DNA of 64,000 bases, taken from contig NZ_CP028918.1 in NCBI RefSeq assembly GCF_003060865.1, positions 1,290,001 to 1,354,000 on the forward strand, written 5' to 3'. Positions within the stretch are counted from its first letter, which is position 1. Every line of letters starts with the position of its first letter. Of the stretch, positions 11,247 to 19,886 are shown piece by piece. Below the pieces are notes generated by a model. The model did not search any database. It saw nothing but the letters and a program-made list of their open reading frames with translations, and was not told the origin of the DNA. Made by a program: the position numbers and the translations under genes. Source of the stretch: Gemmobacter aquarius. Lineage in GTDB: Bacteria; Pseudomonadota; Alphaproteobacteria; Rhodobacterales; Rhodobacteraceae.

Positions 11247-12069
11247 GAATCGCTGGTATTTGAGAGAGGCTGGGCGCAACGGTTTAGATGGACCCTCCCC
11301 ACTCAGCAGATCCGGTTTGGCAATGCGTTCCATCCAACGCGCCACTTCCGATTGAAAGCTCGCTGGGAATGCTTCGATCGGGAAAGTCCAAGGTTCTCTC
11401 TTTCTCGGAAACTTGAGAGTGACCTGCGGCCAGCCAGACTGCGCCTCGCGTAGCCGGTTCCAGACCACTACGATTGCGCCGACCGTGACGGCAGGATTGT
11501 CGGTGAAGGTCTCTTCGGTCAAAGCGATCAGGAGGCCTTTGACATGGTCGTTTTGCACGCCCTCGGGCGGCACACCGCGGGCACTGCAGTACTGTGCGAA
11601 CTGCGTCAGCTTCCAGACATCATGCTGGTCAGGCACCTGCGCCAGAAGATCGGCCCACTCCTGTGAAGGTGGGTTGAGCCAATCCGATCTGGACCGGGAC
11701 GCGCCGCAAAGTTCCAGTGCCTTCAAGACGCCCGAGCGGATGTTCTTGAGCCGCTTCGCCGACAGCCCGACCTGGGCTGGGTGGATCCGCCGCAGCCGCA
11801 CATGAACCCAGGCAACATTTGCGGGCACCGCGCTAGGGGCCTGTCCAACCAGACGACAAAGGGTCTGGACTGCGGACTTCATGTCGCGCCGCTGAACCGG
11901 CGTAACAGCAACGGCATCGAGGCCCTGCAGGATGGCATCCATCATCATGATGTCAGTCCGAACGAAGGGGCTGGTCTACAGGTATACTTCGGGTGAACTG
12001 TGCATCGGGTTGGCTCCACATTGGACAACGTTTGCATCGGGTGGACAGGGGTAGTCAGGACGACTGATT

Positions 12070-12122
12070 CGGGACACCGTAACACAACAATCCGGCTCGG
12101 ATTGCAGCGCACCGTTGTCCCG
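12070..12122. promoter_or_regulatory. Nested inverted repeat upstream of the recombinase operon
   Basis: The inner perfect hairpin CAATCCG-GCT-CGGATTG (12088-12104) lies inside an imperfect outer pair, CGGGACACCGTA against ACCGTTGTCCCG. It lies between the HTH gene and tyrosine recombinase 1, in a 220-base stretch without a convincing gene. It could be an operator, a recombination site or an mRNA structure; the sequence does not decide. Confidence 0.4.
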
Positions 12123-12171
12123 ATCTGTCGACAAACCATTGTCATCATTGAACATTTTCGCCATCGGCTGG

Positions 12172-12375
12172 TCATTCTTCCAGACGGTCGCGCACAAAGC
12201 GCGCGAGGTCTTGAGGCCTAATCCGCCACTGGAATCCGAGCTTCGCCGCCGGCAAATCGCCCCTAGAAATCCAGCGCCGGATCGTCTTCGTGGACACGCG
12301 TACGTACTCCGCCGCGTCAGGGATCGTCATGAGCCGTTCAAGGCTCGTCGGGGAACTGTCGGGGTGTTTGGGCAT
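12172..12375 (-). CDS. Excisionase-like helix-turn-helix protein
   Basis: A 67-residue protein whose body, MTIPDAAEYVRVSTKTIRRW followed by ISRGDLPAAKLGFQWRI, is the MerR/excisionase-type winged helix (DNA-binding domain 'excisionase family', helix_turn_helix 17). Such proteins control integrase direction or act as small repressors. It lies upstream of the recombinase operon on the same strand, 223 bases away, and could be its directionality factor. That is an inference from context. The start could be the M at residue 1 or the internal MTIPD. Confidence 0.75.
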   Translation of the reverse strand: MPKHPDSSPTSLERLMTIPDAAEYVRVSTKTIRRWISRGDLPAAKLGFQWRIRPQDLARFVRDRLEE

Positions 12376-12612
12376 TGGGCGCTCCTGGCTGATCCGTCAG
12401 GCAAGAGGCGACAAACTCGCGTGCCGCTTGCACCGCAAGCAGGCGGACCAACGCGCGCAGGTCACCCTGCGCGGCGCTCGTCTCGATATGCTGCTTGGGG
12501 GATGCCCTGCGCACTTGTCACGTCCTCTGCTGACCTGCAGTGAACATGACTGTGCAGTGGCTACACGTCGGCTCACCATTGGCCCGCCTAAGGAGAGCCG
12601 GATGTGAGCCCG

Positions 12613-12864
12613 TCATAGGCCCCTGACGTACCTCTTGAAGGCGCTGAAAGAGGGGGCTGACCTATTGGTCTTGGCTTCGTAGGCTTTGCTGACTTTGTCG
12701 ATAATGGCGTTTGCGGACAGTTCCGGGTCGCGGGCTCTTTGTTCGAGAAAAAGATCCTGAAATTTTTGCCGGTCGTACTTTGAACGACCATCAACTCCGC
12801 TCGGCCGACGCCACAGACGTTCTACGTCAGCGCGGAGAACAAGAAAGTCGGTCCAAGGGCGCAA
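12613..12864 (-). CDS. Small hypothetical protein
   Basis: 83 residues, MRPWTDFLVLRADVERLWRR at the start and KYDRQKFQDLFLEQRARDPE in the middle, with composition like a folded helical protein. No family is recognised. It lies on the same strand as the HTH gene and recombinases, about 240 bases upstream of the former. The start is uncertain because no clear ribosome site is seen. It could be the first gene of the mobile unit or a fragment of a larger gene. Confidence 0.4.
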   Translation of the reverse strand: MRPWTDFLVLRADVERLWRRPSGVDGRSKYDRQKFQDLFLEQRARDPELSANAIIDKVSKAYEAKTNRSAPSFSAFKRYVRGL

Positions 12865-13427
12865 GCGTTTGCCCGTCCCATCTGAAACGTAAGGACCCGC
12901 GTCAACGTCTGGCCCTGTAGGCTGAGGCCCAAAGCGAAGTCATTCCAAGCGAAAGCGATCGTTTTGGAAGAATAAATGTCCAACATTCTTCCGCAGCGGA
13001 CGCCACGTGTCCGCTCCGTCAAAGTCGGTAGTTGCGCCAAAATAACCTAACCCGTCAGGCGCGCTCGAAGCCATGCGGCTGGCTGGGTCGCTAGGGTCAG
13101 GACTTCGGTAACAGGGTAGCCCCAGTCAAGCTGTTTTGTGTATGCGAGGTTGGCCGCAGGGGCGCGGTTTTGAACATCTTTTCTTGTTGGGCCTTCTTGC
13201 AGTCGCTGCCGCCTTCGTTTGAGATCAACCTGGGTGCATGCTTCGGTCCGTGGTCAGCGCGGTGGCTGCCAACATGATGCTGGTTCAATGCAATTCCGAT
13301 GTGCCCATCTCGTTGGCGTGCTCGATCTGGATCGGCAACAGTCCTGACCACAGCATCATGGGAACCGCGTCCCTGGGGGACCTCGAAGGCCTGCGTTTAG
13401 GCAGGCAACGGTTTGGAACTAAAGCTG
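12865..13427. other. Gene-free stretch
   Basis: No reading frame here shows family resemblance. The only structure noted is an inverted repeat GGAAGAAT/ATTCTTCC with an 11-base loop near 12966-12992. It lies between the island's small gene and the IS110 remnant. Confidence 0.4.
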
Positions 13428-13915
13428 TCAGGCCGCATAGGGCACTGCTATGTCGGACTGGAAGTCGGTCTCATCAACCCACATACGGTGAAGGATTACC
13501 CCGATGCGCCGTGCCAGGGCGACCATGGCGCGTTTTGTGCCACGGCGCCGGGCAACCTGTGCGGCCCATGTTCTCAGCCAGGTCGAGCGGCCACGGTGCA
13601 TCATGACCGTCGCAGCTTGGCACAGGGCGCGTCGAAGGTTGACGTCGCCCGCCTTGGTGATGCCGCCTGAGACGTCGCGCTCGCCAGATTGGTTTCGCGA
13701 CGGGGTGAGGCCGACCCACGGTCCTACTTCTTTTGGAGACGTGAACCGGGCGGGATCATCGACAGCAGACCGGAAGGTAAGTGCAACGACTGCGCCGATG
13801 CCGGGCATGGACATCAACCGGTGGCACACTGGATCATTCTGAGCCAAGTGGCGAACACGGCGATCCAGTCCCGCCAGTTCTTGCCGCAAACATGCCCGCG
13901 CCCGGAGCATCGGTT
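13428..13915 (-). pseudogene. IS110-family transposase, C-terminal remnant
   Basis: About 160 residues of the IS116/IS110/IS902 C-terminal domain: LMSMPGIGAVVALTFRSAVD, then PKEVGPWVGLTPSRNQSGER, then GDVNLRRALCQAA. The N-terminal DEDD catalytic domain is missing. The coding sequence is cut at 13916 by the left end of an IS3 element, and no upstream half is found beyond the IS3 right end, so material has been lost. Confidence 0.88.
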
Positions 13916-13972
13916 TGGCCTGCTGCCGGTTTCGTGGACACGAAGATAAGATCGTGACCAAGGAACCGGAGA

Positions 13973-14266
13973 GTGGATCTGACGAGACGGAAGTTCAGAC
14001 GTGAGTTCAAGATAGAGGCCGTAAGGCTTGTGACGGACCGGGGTGTGGCGGTGGCGCAGGCCGCGCGTGACCTCGACTTGGCGGAGAGCGTGCAGCGCCG
14101 CTGGATGCGGGAGTTGACCGCGACCCCGGCCACAGCGTTTCCCGGGAACGGGCAGGTGCGGGCCGATTTGGCCGAGATTGCAGCGCTGATGAAAGAGGTC
14201 GCGCGTCTTCGTGCGGAGCGTGACATCCTGAAGAAAGCAGCTTTTTTCGCGCGCGAGGCGACATGA
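13973..14266 (+). CDS. IS3 OrfA transposase subunit
   Basis: 97 residues, start RRKFRREFKIEAVRLVTDRG, helix-turn-helix VAQAARDLDLAESVQRRW, and a C-terminal leucine-zipper LMKEVARLRAERDILKKAA. This is complete and typical of OrfA of the IS3 family. It overlaps the start of orfB by four bases. Without a functional OrfB it cannot form the OrfAB transposase. Confidence 0.93.
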   Translation: MDLTRRKFRREFKIEAVRLVTDRGVAVAQAARDLDLAESVQRRWMRELTATPATAFPGNGQVRADLAEIAALMKEVARLRAERDILKKAAFFAREAT

Positions 14267-14835
14267 GGTTCGCCTTCATCGCCAAGCATCATCATATCTG
14301 GCCGGTCAGCTTGCTGTGCGACGTGCTGGATGTGTCGCGCTCGGGCTTCCATGCCTGGCTCAATCGTCTGACCAGCAGCCGCGAGATCCATGACGCCAAG
14401 CTCGTCACGGCGATCGAGACGAGGTTCAAGGCCAGCGAGCGGAAAGGCCGACGCTTTGCTTCATCATTCTGATCAGGGATCGCAATACACAAGCGAGCAG
14501 TTTCAGCGGCTTCTGGCCGATCGAGCCATCGTGGTGCCATCGGTTCAAGCCCGATGGCGAGGGGCATCACCTGCTCGATGAGCCGGGCAGGCAATGTGTG
14601 GGATCGAGCCATGGTCGCGCCACCGGTCCGAGAGGCCATGGCGAGGTCGGCGATGGAAAGCTTCTTTTCCTGGCTGAAGACCGAACGCACAGCCCGCAAA
14701 GTCTACCGAGCTCGCGACGAAGCCCTTGCCGATGTCTTCGATTACATCGAGCGCATCTACAACCCCCGCAGACGGCATTCGAAACTGGGCTATCTCAGCC
14801 CCATGGAGTTTGAGGCCCGCGCTATGCTAGTTTAA
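14263..14835 (+). pseudogene. IS3 OrfB transposase, deleted and frameshifted
   Basis: The N-terminus (WPVSLLCDVLDVSRSGFHAW) is present to about 14450. The central integrase core is missing, and the frame shifts into LLHHSDQGSQYTSEQFQRLL. After an extra segment near 14535-14575 the C-terminus returns in another frame (TCSMSRAGNVWD ... AMESFFSWLKTERTARKVYR ... YLSPMEFEARAM). OrfB is normally about 270-290 residues. The first catalytic Asp region is lost. Confidence 0.88.
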
Positions 14836-15008
14836 CCTGATGTCCACGAGACCGGCCGCAGCTCAGTTCAAACCTATCCCAGCAAAAATTTTCAAAAAAG
14901 CGAGGCGCCCTTGCGTGGTAGTTGTCATCTTTACAAAGCTCAGGTGCAGACCTAAAAATTCGCTTTCAGGGTGACGTAAAGCGGCTGAAGAATAAGAAGG
15001 AGCTCACG

Positions 15009-15902
15009 ATGCCGAACATCTTTCAACATTTACTTAGAGCGGATGACCGATCCGCCTGGCTACGCACATACTATCAACGCAAGATGGGGAAATTAACCGA
15101 TCGAAAATTTAGCGCTGTCGAGGTAGAATCCTTTGTCGAGAGGGCGTTCGATGTAGAGGCAGAAAAGGATTTTCCATATCGGTTGCGCAAATGGTTTGAC
15201 TTATTCTTGTTACTTGACACAAACAGTTACGTCGACCGCAAGATATTTCAACAAGAAGGCTGGGAAGGTCGTCAGCTTGACATCATTAAAAGTGCTTGTC
15301 ACCATTTCAAGAAAAACGGAGGCTTTACATTTTTAGATGTGGGCGCCTATTGGGGTCTTTATGCTATGAAATCAGTCCAATGGGGAGCTGATGCCACCAT
15401 TGCCATGGAACCTGACCCGCAAAATCACAAGCATCTTTTAACACATTTGATGATTAATAATCTTTTAGACAAAGTTGAGACGTATCACCTTGCTGCGTCA
15501 AGCGAGGCTTGCACCCTAAATTTTCTTGCCAGCGAAGCCATTTCCTGTGGCAACCGTGGTGGCGCGCAAGTTGTCAGCGATGTGAACGACCAGTTGGTGT
15601 CGGTAAAGGGCGTCAAGATTGATGATGTTGCTCCGTTCAATGGACGAAACATTATCGTGAAATTGGATGTTGAGGGCCATGAGCTACACGCCCTGCGTGG
15701 CATGCAACGCTTGTGCGACGAGAATGTCATCTTTGCACAAATTGAAATTTGGGAAAAAAACCAGCAATCTGTGTGTGAATATGCGGAGTCGATAGGCCTT
15801 CGATTGCTTCACTCGATAGCGGATGATTTCTTTTTCTCAAATAGCGCCGATCTTGAGTGGCTGGACAATGCGCTGAGTAGCCAGGGCGGCGTCCGTAATT
15901 GA
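15009..15902 (+). CDS. FkbM-family methyltransferase
   Basis: 297 residues from MPNIFQHLLRAD, chosen because AAGGAG lies seven bases upstream; the frame is open to 14922. The SAM-binding motif is FLDVGAYWGLYAMKS (about residue 113), followed by AMEPDPQNHKHL. The FkbM C-terminal block is NIIVKLDVEGHELHALRGM with AQIEIWEKN. FkbM enzymes O-methylate sugars or polyketides; with the glycosyltransferases nearby, methylation of a surface polysaccharide is likely but inferred. AT content is clearly higher than in core genes here, a sign of transfer. Confidence 0.87.
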   Translation: MPNIFQHLLRADDRSAWLRTYYQRKMGKLTDRKFSAVEVESFVERAFDVEAEKDFPYRLRKWFDLFLLLDTNSYVDRKIFQQEGWEGRQLDIIKSACHHFKKNGGFTFLDVGAYWGLYAMKSVQWGADATIAMEPDPQNHKHLLTHLMINNLLDKVETYHLAASSEACTLNFLASEAISCGNRGGAQVVSDVNDQLVSVKGVKIDDVAPFNGRNIIVKLDVEGHELHALRGMQRLCDENVIFAQIEIWEKNQQSVCEYAESIGLRLLHSIADDFFFSNSADLEWLDNALSSQGGVRN

Positions 15903-16013
15903 GAGCGGATTGAAGCAGAGGCATCCCTTTAGGTTCAGGATCCGCTAATCTTAGGCAGTCTGCGTGATGCCGCCTACGCAAGGAGACTGAACCGCTCTGG
16001 CCTCATCCAGTAG

Positions 16014-16408
16014 GGCGACCTGACTCAGGCTGACGGTCATGCCGAACGCCGCGCCGCGCTGGACATGATCCATAGCAACTCCCGCGGATCGACCGGCGTC
16101 TGGCGACGGGCGCGGACAAGGTTTACTACGCCGCGAGGTTCGTCGCCGACTTGCGCAAGACCTGTGTAACTACGCATGTCACGCAGAAATCACGCTATGA
16201 AGCGATCAATGCCCGCATGATTCGACACAAAGGCTATGCCCTCTGGATCAAGCACCGCATGCGGATTGAAGGGGCCTTTGGTTCGGCAAAAACCATCTGC
16301 AGCATGGCGCAAACCGTCTATCGCGGCGTCGAGCGCATGCGATCCCGCTTCGTCCTGGCGATGGCCGCCAACAAACTCGCCCGACTGCCCCGGTTGCTGG
16401 CTGCATGA
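16014..16408 (+). pseudogene. IS5/IS1182-like transposase, C-terminal remnant
   Basis: DLTQADGHAERRAALDMIH appears in one frame near 16019, then after a shift TGADKVYYAARFVADLRKTC and the tail RIEGAFGSAKTICSMAQTVY to ARLPRLLAA. These are the C-terminal DDE part of IS5/IS1182-type transposases common in Rhodobacterales. The N-terminal half and the element ends are not found. Confidence 0.8.
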
Positions 16409-16432
16409 CACCAAGAACACGTTTTTCTGAGA

Positions 16433-16645
16433 GTGCATGCCCTTCGCCCAAACCAGCCGAAGGGTCAGGGCCGTCGCTATTCCACAGGGAAAGCGTTCCA
16501 GCTCGCTGACTATTTCAGCAACCTGCTAAACAAAGCCGAAGAAACAAAGCAAAAAACCTCTTGGCAGTCGATCGCGAATTGGATAACGGCATTAGCCATG
16601 GAAGACTCTGAAATTTCCACAATTGAATCTCAGCGAGGAGAATAA
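16433..16645 (+). pseudogene. Possible C-terminal fragment of an unknown gene
   Basis: An open frame whose second half (LADYFSNLLNKAEETKQKTS ... WQSIANWITALAMEDSEIST) looks like real coding sequence and ends five bases before the next gene's start. Its 5' part merges with transposon debris. It may be the end of a polysaccharide gene truncated by the upstream IS. No family is recognised. Confidence 0.25.
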
Positions 16646-16650
16646 GAAAA

Positions 16651-17760
16651 ATGGCCGGCAGCAATCCATCAGCTCCTTTCCATCGAGTACGAGGTTTGCG
16701 AGGTTTGAGGGAGCGAATGCTCCGTTCGGCTGCAAAACGGCTAGGATTACAGAAATTCATTGATGAATATGATCGTCGTGGCGACCGTCTCCGACAACTG
16801 GAAAATTTGAGTGGCGATCTTGTGGATACCATTTTTCAAAACAGCCTTTTGCGATTGTCTTCTTATCCAACGTCTACAAGCTACACACTAAAGGTCGATG
16901 AAGCGCCCTATGCTTTCAATCCCTCGCTGGTCAGTGTCGCGGATGGCTTTTTGTCTTTTGTTCGCGATACGAACGCGGTTGTGGTTTCAGATGGGCAAAG
17001 TGGCTTTTATTTGAATTATCCGCATAGAACAGAGAACTATATTCTCGAATTGCGTGGCGACCTATCGATCAAGGGGTGCCGAAAGTTAAAACTTGAATCT
17101 GACCAATATTCGTTGATCGAGGCCGCAAACGGCCTTGAGGATATGCGTCTTTTTTCTTGTGGCGGAAAACTTTATGGTATCGGTGCAGGCATCAGGGACG
17201 CTGGGTGGAAGCCAAGCGAGCAGCGAGAAATTACGCAAATCTTGTTAACGCTGGATGCCCTTGGAAATGTTCTGAACCAGAATGTCCTCAATTCTCCACT
17301 CGGCTACGATGTCGAAAAGAATTGGATGCCCTTCGAGCATAATTCGGAATTACATATCATTTACTCTGTCGATCCACTGACCATATTGAAGGTTCAGGGC
17401 AACCAATTAATCCAGCTTGGCAGCCAGCCATCCTTAAGCAAAATCATACATGAGGATATGAAATATAGAGGTTCAACAAATGGTATTCCTTTCCGCGGTG
17501 GCTACTTGTTTGTTATCCACAATAGACGTAGATATGGAGAAAAGCACGCTTACATCCATTACTTTATGTTCTTGGACCGCGATCTGAATTTGATCCAGAT
17601 ATCGGAGCCTTTTTTGTTCGATCGGCCCGGAATAGAGTTTGCCATAAACCTGGTGGAGAGCGGCGATAGCGTTCTGATTTCATACGGCATAGCAGATAGG
17701 CAATCCCGTGTTATCAGCGTGGATGCTAACCGTGTAGCGGATTTGATAGGAATTAGTTAA
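16651..17760 (+). CDS. Predicted beta-propeller protein of polysaccharide locus
   Basis: 369 residues, no signal peptide or membrane segment. After a basic N-terminus and short coiled-coil (about 30-60), repeated beta-rich blocks appear, among them FNPSLVSVADGFLSFVRD, KNWMPFEHNSELHIIYSVDP, GIPFRGGYLFVIHNRRR and EFAINLVESGDSVLISYGIA. The pattern resembles the five-bladed propeller of GH43/GH130-like enzymes, where the second block carries catalytic acids. No specific enzyme can be assigned. The ribosome site GAGGAG is nine bases before ATG. Its setting among glycosyltransferases suggests a glycan-modifying or glycosyltransfer role. Confidence 0.6.
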   Translation: MAGSNPSAPFHRVRGLRGLRERMLRSAAKRLGLQKFIDEYDRRGDRLRQLENLSGDLVDTIFQNSLLRLSSYPTSTSYTLKVDEAPYAFNPSLVSVADGFLSFVRDTNAVVVSDGQSGFYLNYPHRTENYILELRGDLSIKGCRKLKLESDQYSLIEAANGLEDMRLFSCGGKLYGIGAGIRDAGWKPSEQREITQILLTLDALGNVLNQNVLNSPLGYDVEKNWMPFEHNSELHIIYSVDPLTILKVQGNQLIQLGSQPSLSKIIHEDMKYRGSTNGIPFRGGYLFVIHNRRRYGEKHAYIHYFMFLDRDLNLIQISEPFLFDRPGIEFAINLVESGDSVLISYGIADRQSRVISVDANRVADLIGIS

Positions 17761-17816
17761 CCGCATGAATTCCCCATGTGAAAACCCGATATCCTGAGTT
17801 CTGCCATACGAATAAT

Positions 17817-17896
17817 CGCCCCTTGCGCAAAGTTGGGAATCAGTTTCGCCCGCTGTCGGGTGCTGAATTGTATCCCAAATCCGTTGGCAAGGGGCG
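17817..17896. repeat. Inverted repeat between convergent genes
   Basis: CGCCCCTTGC at 17817-17826 pairs with GCAAGGGGCG at 17887-17896, with a second weaker pair TTGGGAA/ATCCCAA inside. It lies in the 148-base gap between the propeller gene and the ABC exporter gene, which face each other. It could serve as a bidirectional terminator; there is no T-run. Confidence 0.4.
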
Positions 17897-17908
17897 ACAC
17901 TCCGGCTT

Positions 17909-19684
17909 TCAGATGCCAGCCACTTCATCGCGTTGATCGGAACTGAATTCGCTATAGAACAGTCCGGCAAATCGGGTCTTAGTTTTCAGAAGATCCGAAA
18001 GAGGCCCTTGCTCAACCAGACGTCCACGTTCGATGAAAGCGATCTCATCCGCCGCAAGGACCGTTGAAAGGCGATGCGCGATGATGATTGTCGTCCGACC
18101 TATTGTGGCCTTCGCGATCGCTTCTCTCACGAGAAATTCTGACTGGTTATCAAGTGCGCTCGTTGCTTCGTCCAGGAGAAGGATCGGCGCATCCTTTATG
18201 ATCGCGCGCGCGAGCGACAACCGTTGCCGTTGCCCGCCGGAGAGGAAAATGCCGTTCTCCCCAACCGGAGTGTCATAGCTTTGGGGCAAATTGATAATAA
18301 ATTCGTGCGCTTGGGCGGCTTTTGCGGCCGTCTCCACTTCTGCATCGGTCGCATCACGCTTTCCCATGCGGATATTTTCGCGAACCGAGGCGGAGAACAG
18401 GAATGTGTTTTGACCGACATAGGCGGTGCGCGCTTGAAGCGACTGGCGTGTGACTGCGCGAAGATCGATGTCGTCGATTTCTACACTGCCGGACTTCGGG
18501 TCATACATCCGCAGCACAAGGCTCATTATCGTCGACTTTCCTCCCCCGGATGGACCTACGAGAGCGGTCATCTTTCCGGCCGGGAAGACAAGGCTGAGAT
18601 CGTCCAGAATATTGTGCACGCCATCGTAACTGAAGCTTATGCGCCGGAGAGCGACCTCACCCACCACGGAAGGTAAAGGTGTTGCGTCAGCGGAATCCAG
18701 CATCGCGTCCGGCTTGTCCAGGATATCAAACATCATACGCACGCCAACGAAAGCGCCTTCGAGCGACACGCGCATCCGAGAGAGCCGTTTTGCCGGTTCG
18801 TATGCCATAAGCAATGCCGTGATGAATGCCATTAGCTCGCCCGGCGACGCTTGCGTGCCTAGGCTAGCGCTGCTGCCGCTCACCAATACGATTGTGGCAA
18901 TTGCGATGCCCGCCAGCGTGTCCATCATCGGCGCTGTCGCGCTCTCGAGCCGGACGATTGCATTGGAGCGGTACTCAACGTCGCGAACAGCGCGGTCCAT
19001 TCGCGCCTCAAGAAGCGGCTCGAGACCAAAAGACCGAACAACACGAAGGCCGGCTGAGGTTTCCTGGATAACTTTCAGGATTTCGGTTAATGATACCAGC
19101 TCCGCCTGCATGATCCGGCGCACTCGCCCGAGCACGGACCGCACCCCGAGCAATGCTAGGGGACCGATAACGAGGAACACTGCGGAGAGTGTTGCTTGCT
19201 GCCAGATCATGACAGCAATCAGCCCGCAAAGCGTCAATGCATCCCGTACAAAAGAGGTAACGATGATGTCGATCACGGTGCGAGCTGCTTGTGCACCCTG
19301 GGTGACGCGCACAAGAATATCGGACGACTCGGTTGCATCGAACCAGGCCGCTTCTTGCTGAAGCAGCTTACGATAGAGCCGCCGTTGAATCGTCGAGACA
19401 ATTCGATTTCCGGCTTTGGTTAGCGCCACTTGCTGGATATAGCCAGCAATCCCTTTGCTCATGAAGATGGTGACGACGATCGCAGCGACTGCCGCAGCAG
19501 GCAGGGCGTCCGGCTCGTCCGATAGCACATCGAAGATCGCCTTCATAATCCATGCAGTTGCCGATGTGGTGGCTGCCACAACAATCATCGCGGCGACAGC
19601 GACCCCGTAAATGAACTTCTGCGCAAAAAAAATCTCACGCATAACTCTTAGTATAACTGACGTAATCGTAGTATCGTTATTCAT
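17909..19684 (-). CDS. MsbA-like ABC exporter (fused permease-ATPase)
   Basis: 591 residues. The N-terminal half has six membrane segments (from FIYGVAVAAMIVVAATTSATAW to MDTLAGIAIATIVLVSG). The C-terminal ATPase has Walker A GPSGGGKST (about 377), the signature LSGGQRQRLSLARA, Walker B PILLLDEATSALD and the switch His in IIAHRLSTV. Half-transporters of this kind dimerise in the inner membrane and flip lipids, lipid-linked glycans or peptides. The surrounding glycan genes favour a lipid-linked saccharide. It is convergent with the propeller gene. Confidence 0.88.
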   Translation of the reverse strand: MNNDTTITSVILRVMREIFFAQKFIYGVAVAAMIVVAATTSATAWIMKAIFDVLSDEPDALPAAAVAAIVVTIFMSKGIAGYIQQVALTKAGNRIVSTIQRRLYRKLLQQEAAWFDATESSDILVRVTQGAQAARTVIDIIVTSFVRDALTLCGLIAVMIWQQATLSAVFLVIGPLALLGVRSVLGRVRRIMQAELVSLTEILKVIQETSAGLRVVRSFGLEPLLEARMDRAVRDVEYRSNAIVRLESATAPMMDTLAGIAIATIVLVSGSSASLGTQASPGELMAFITALLMAYEPAKRLSRMRVSLEGAFVGVRMMFDILDKPDAMLDSADATPLPSVVGEVALRRISFSYDGVHNILDDLSLVFPAGKMTALVGPSGGGKSTIMSLVLRMYDPKSGSVEIDDIDLRAVTRQSLQARTAYVGQNTFLFSASVRENIRMGKRDATDAEVETAAKAAQAHEFIINLPQSYDTPVGENGIFLSGGQRQRLSLARAIIKDAPILLLDEATSALDNQSEFLVREAIAKATIGRTTIIIAHRLSTVLAADEIAFIERGRLVEQGPLSDLLKTKTRFAGLFYSEFSSDQRDEVAGI

Positions 19685-19886
19685 ATCATGCAGTCTCTGG
19701 CATCACCCACTACCGCCCGGGAGGGAGATTCACAGCCGAATCTAGAACGGCAGTGAAAAATGAGCGACGAAAGTGGTGTGAATATCTCGGTAAGTGCAGC
19801 GCAAAATGTTGCCACTTTTGCCCTTTCTGGTAGAGACGACTTGCCGCGGCGTCAGCGAAAATTGTGGAATTTTTCATGATTAAAGA

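Larger units (their letters stand above)
7682..11948 (-). pseudogene. Tyrosine recombinase 1 of the island operon, split by IS21
   Basis: Two halves of one integrase. The N-terminal part runs from 11948 (MMMDAILQGL) to the IS21 right end, and the remainder runs from the left end to 7682. Removing 2598 bases plus one 7-base duplication restores a continuous frame across the junction (KYQRFNIQQIASAIV), giving 553 residues. Catalytic positions are Arg in APMRIGNLAGL, His-x-x-Arg in HAHLFRSIAG, VIGDSLPTT where Asp replaces the usual second His, and Tyr in MKSYAQFEQQ. No lesion other than the IS is seen. The size pair 553/365 recalls TnpB/TnpA of Tn554-type elements, but the order differs and this is only an analogy. 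Confidence 0.88.
13916..14865. mobile_element. IS3-family element, internally deleted (950 bp)
   Basis: Imperfect 25-base inverted ends match at about 21 positions, with inner part TCGTGGACA at 13932-13940 and TGTCCACGA at 14841-14849. It contains orfA and a damaged orfB. A complete IS3 of this group is about 1.2-1.3 kb, so several hundred bases are missing. It is inserted in the IS110 remnant. Confidence 0.8.

Noticed and set aside
11945..12175. 76-codon frame between the HTH gene and recombinase 1
   Set aside because: Composition is not protein-like and it lies over the inverted repeats.
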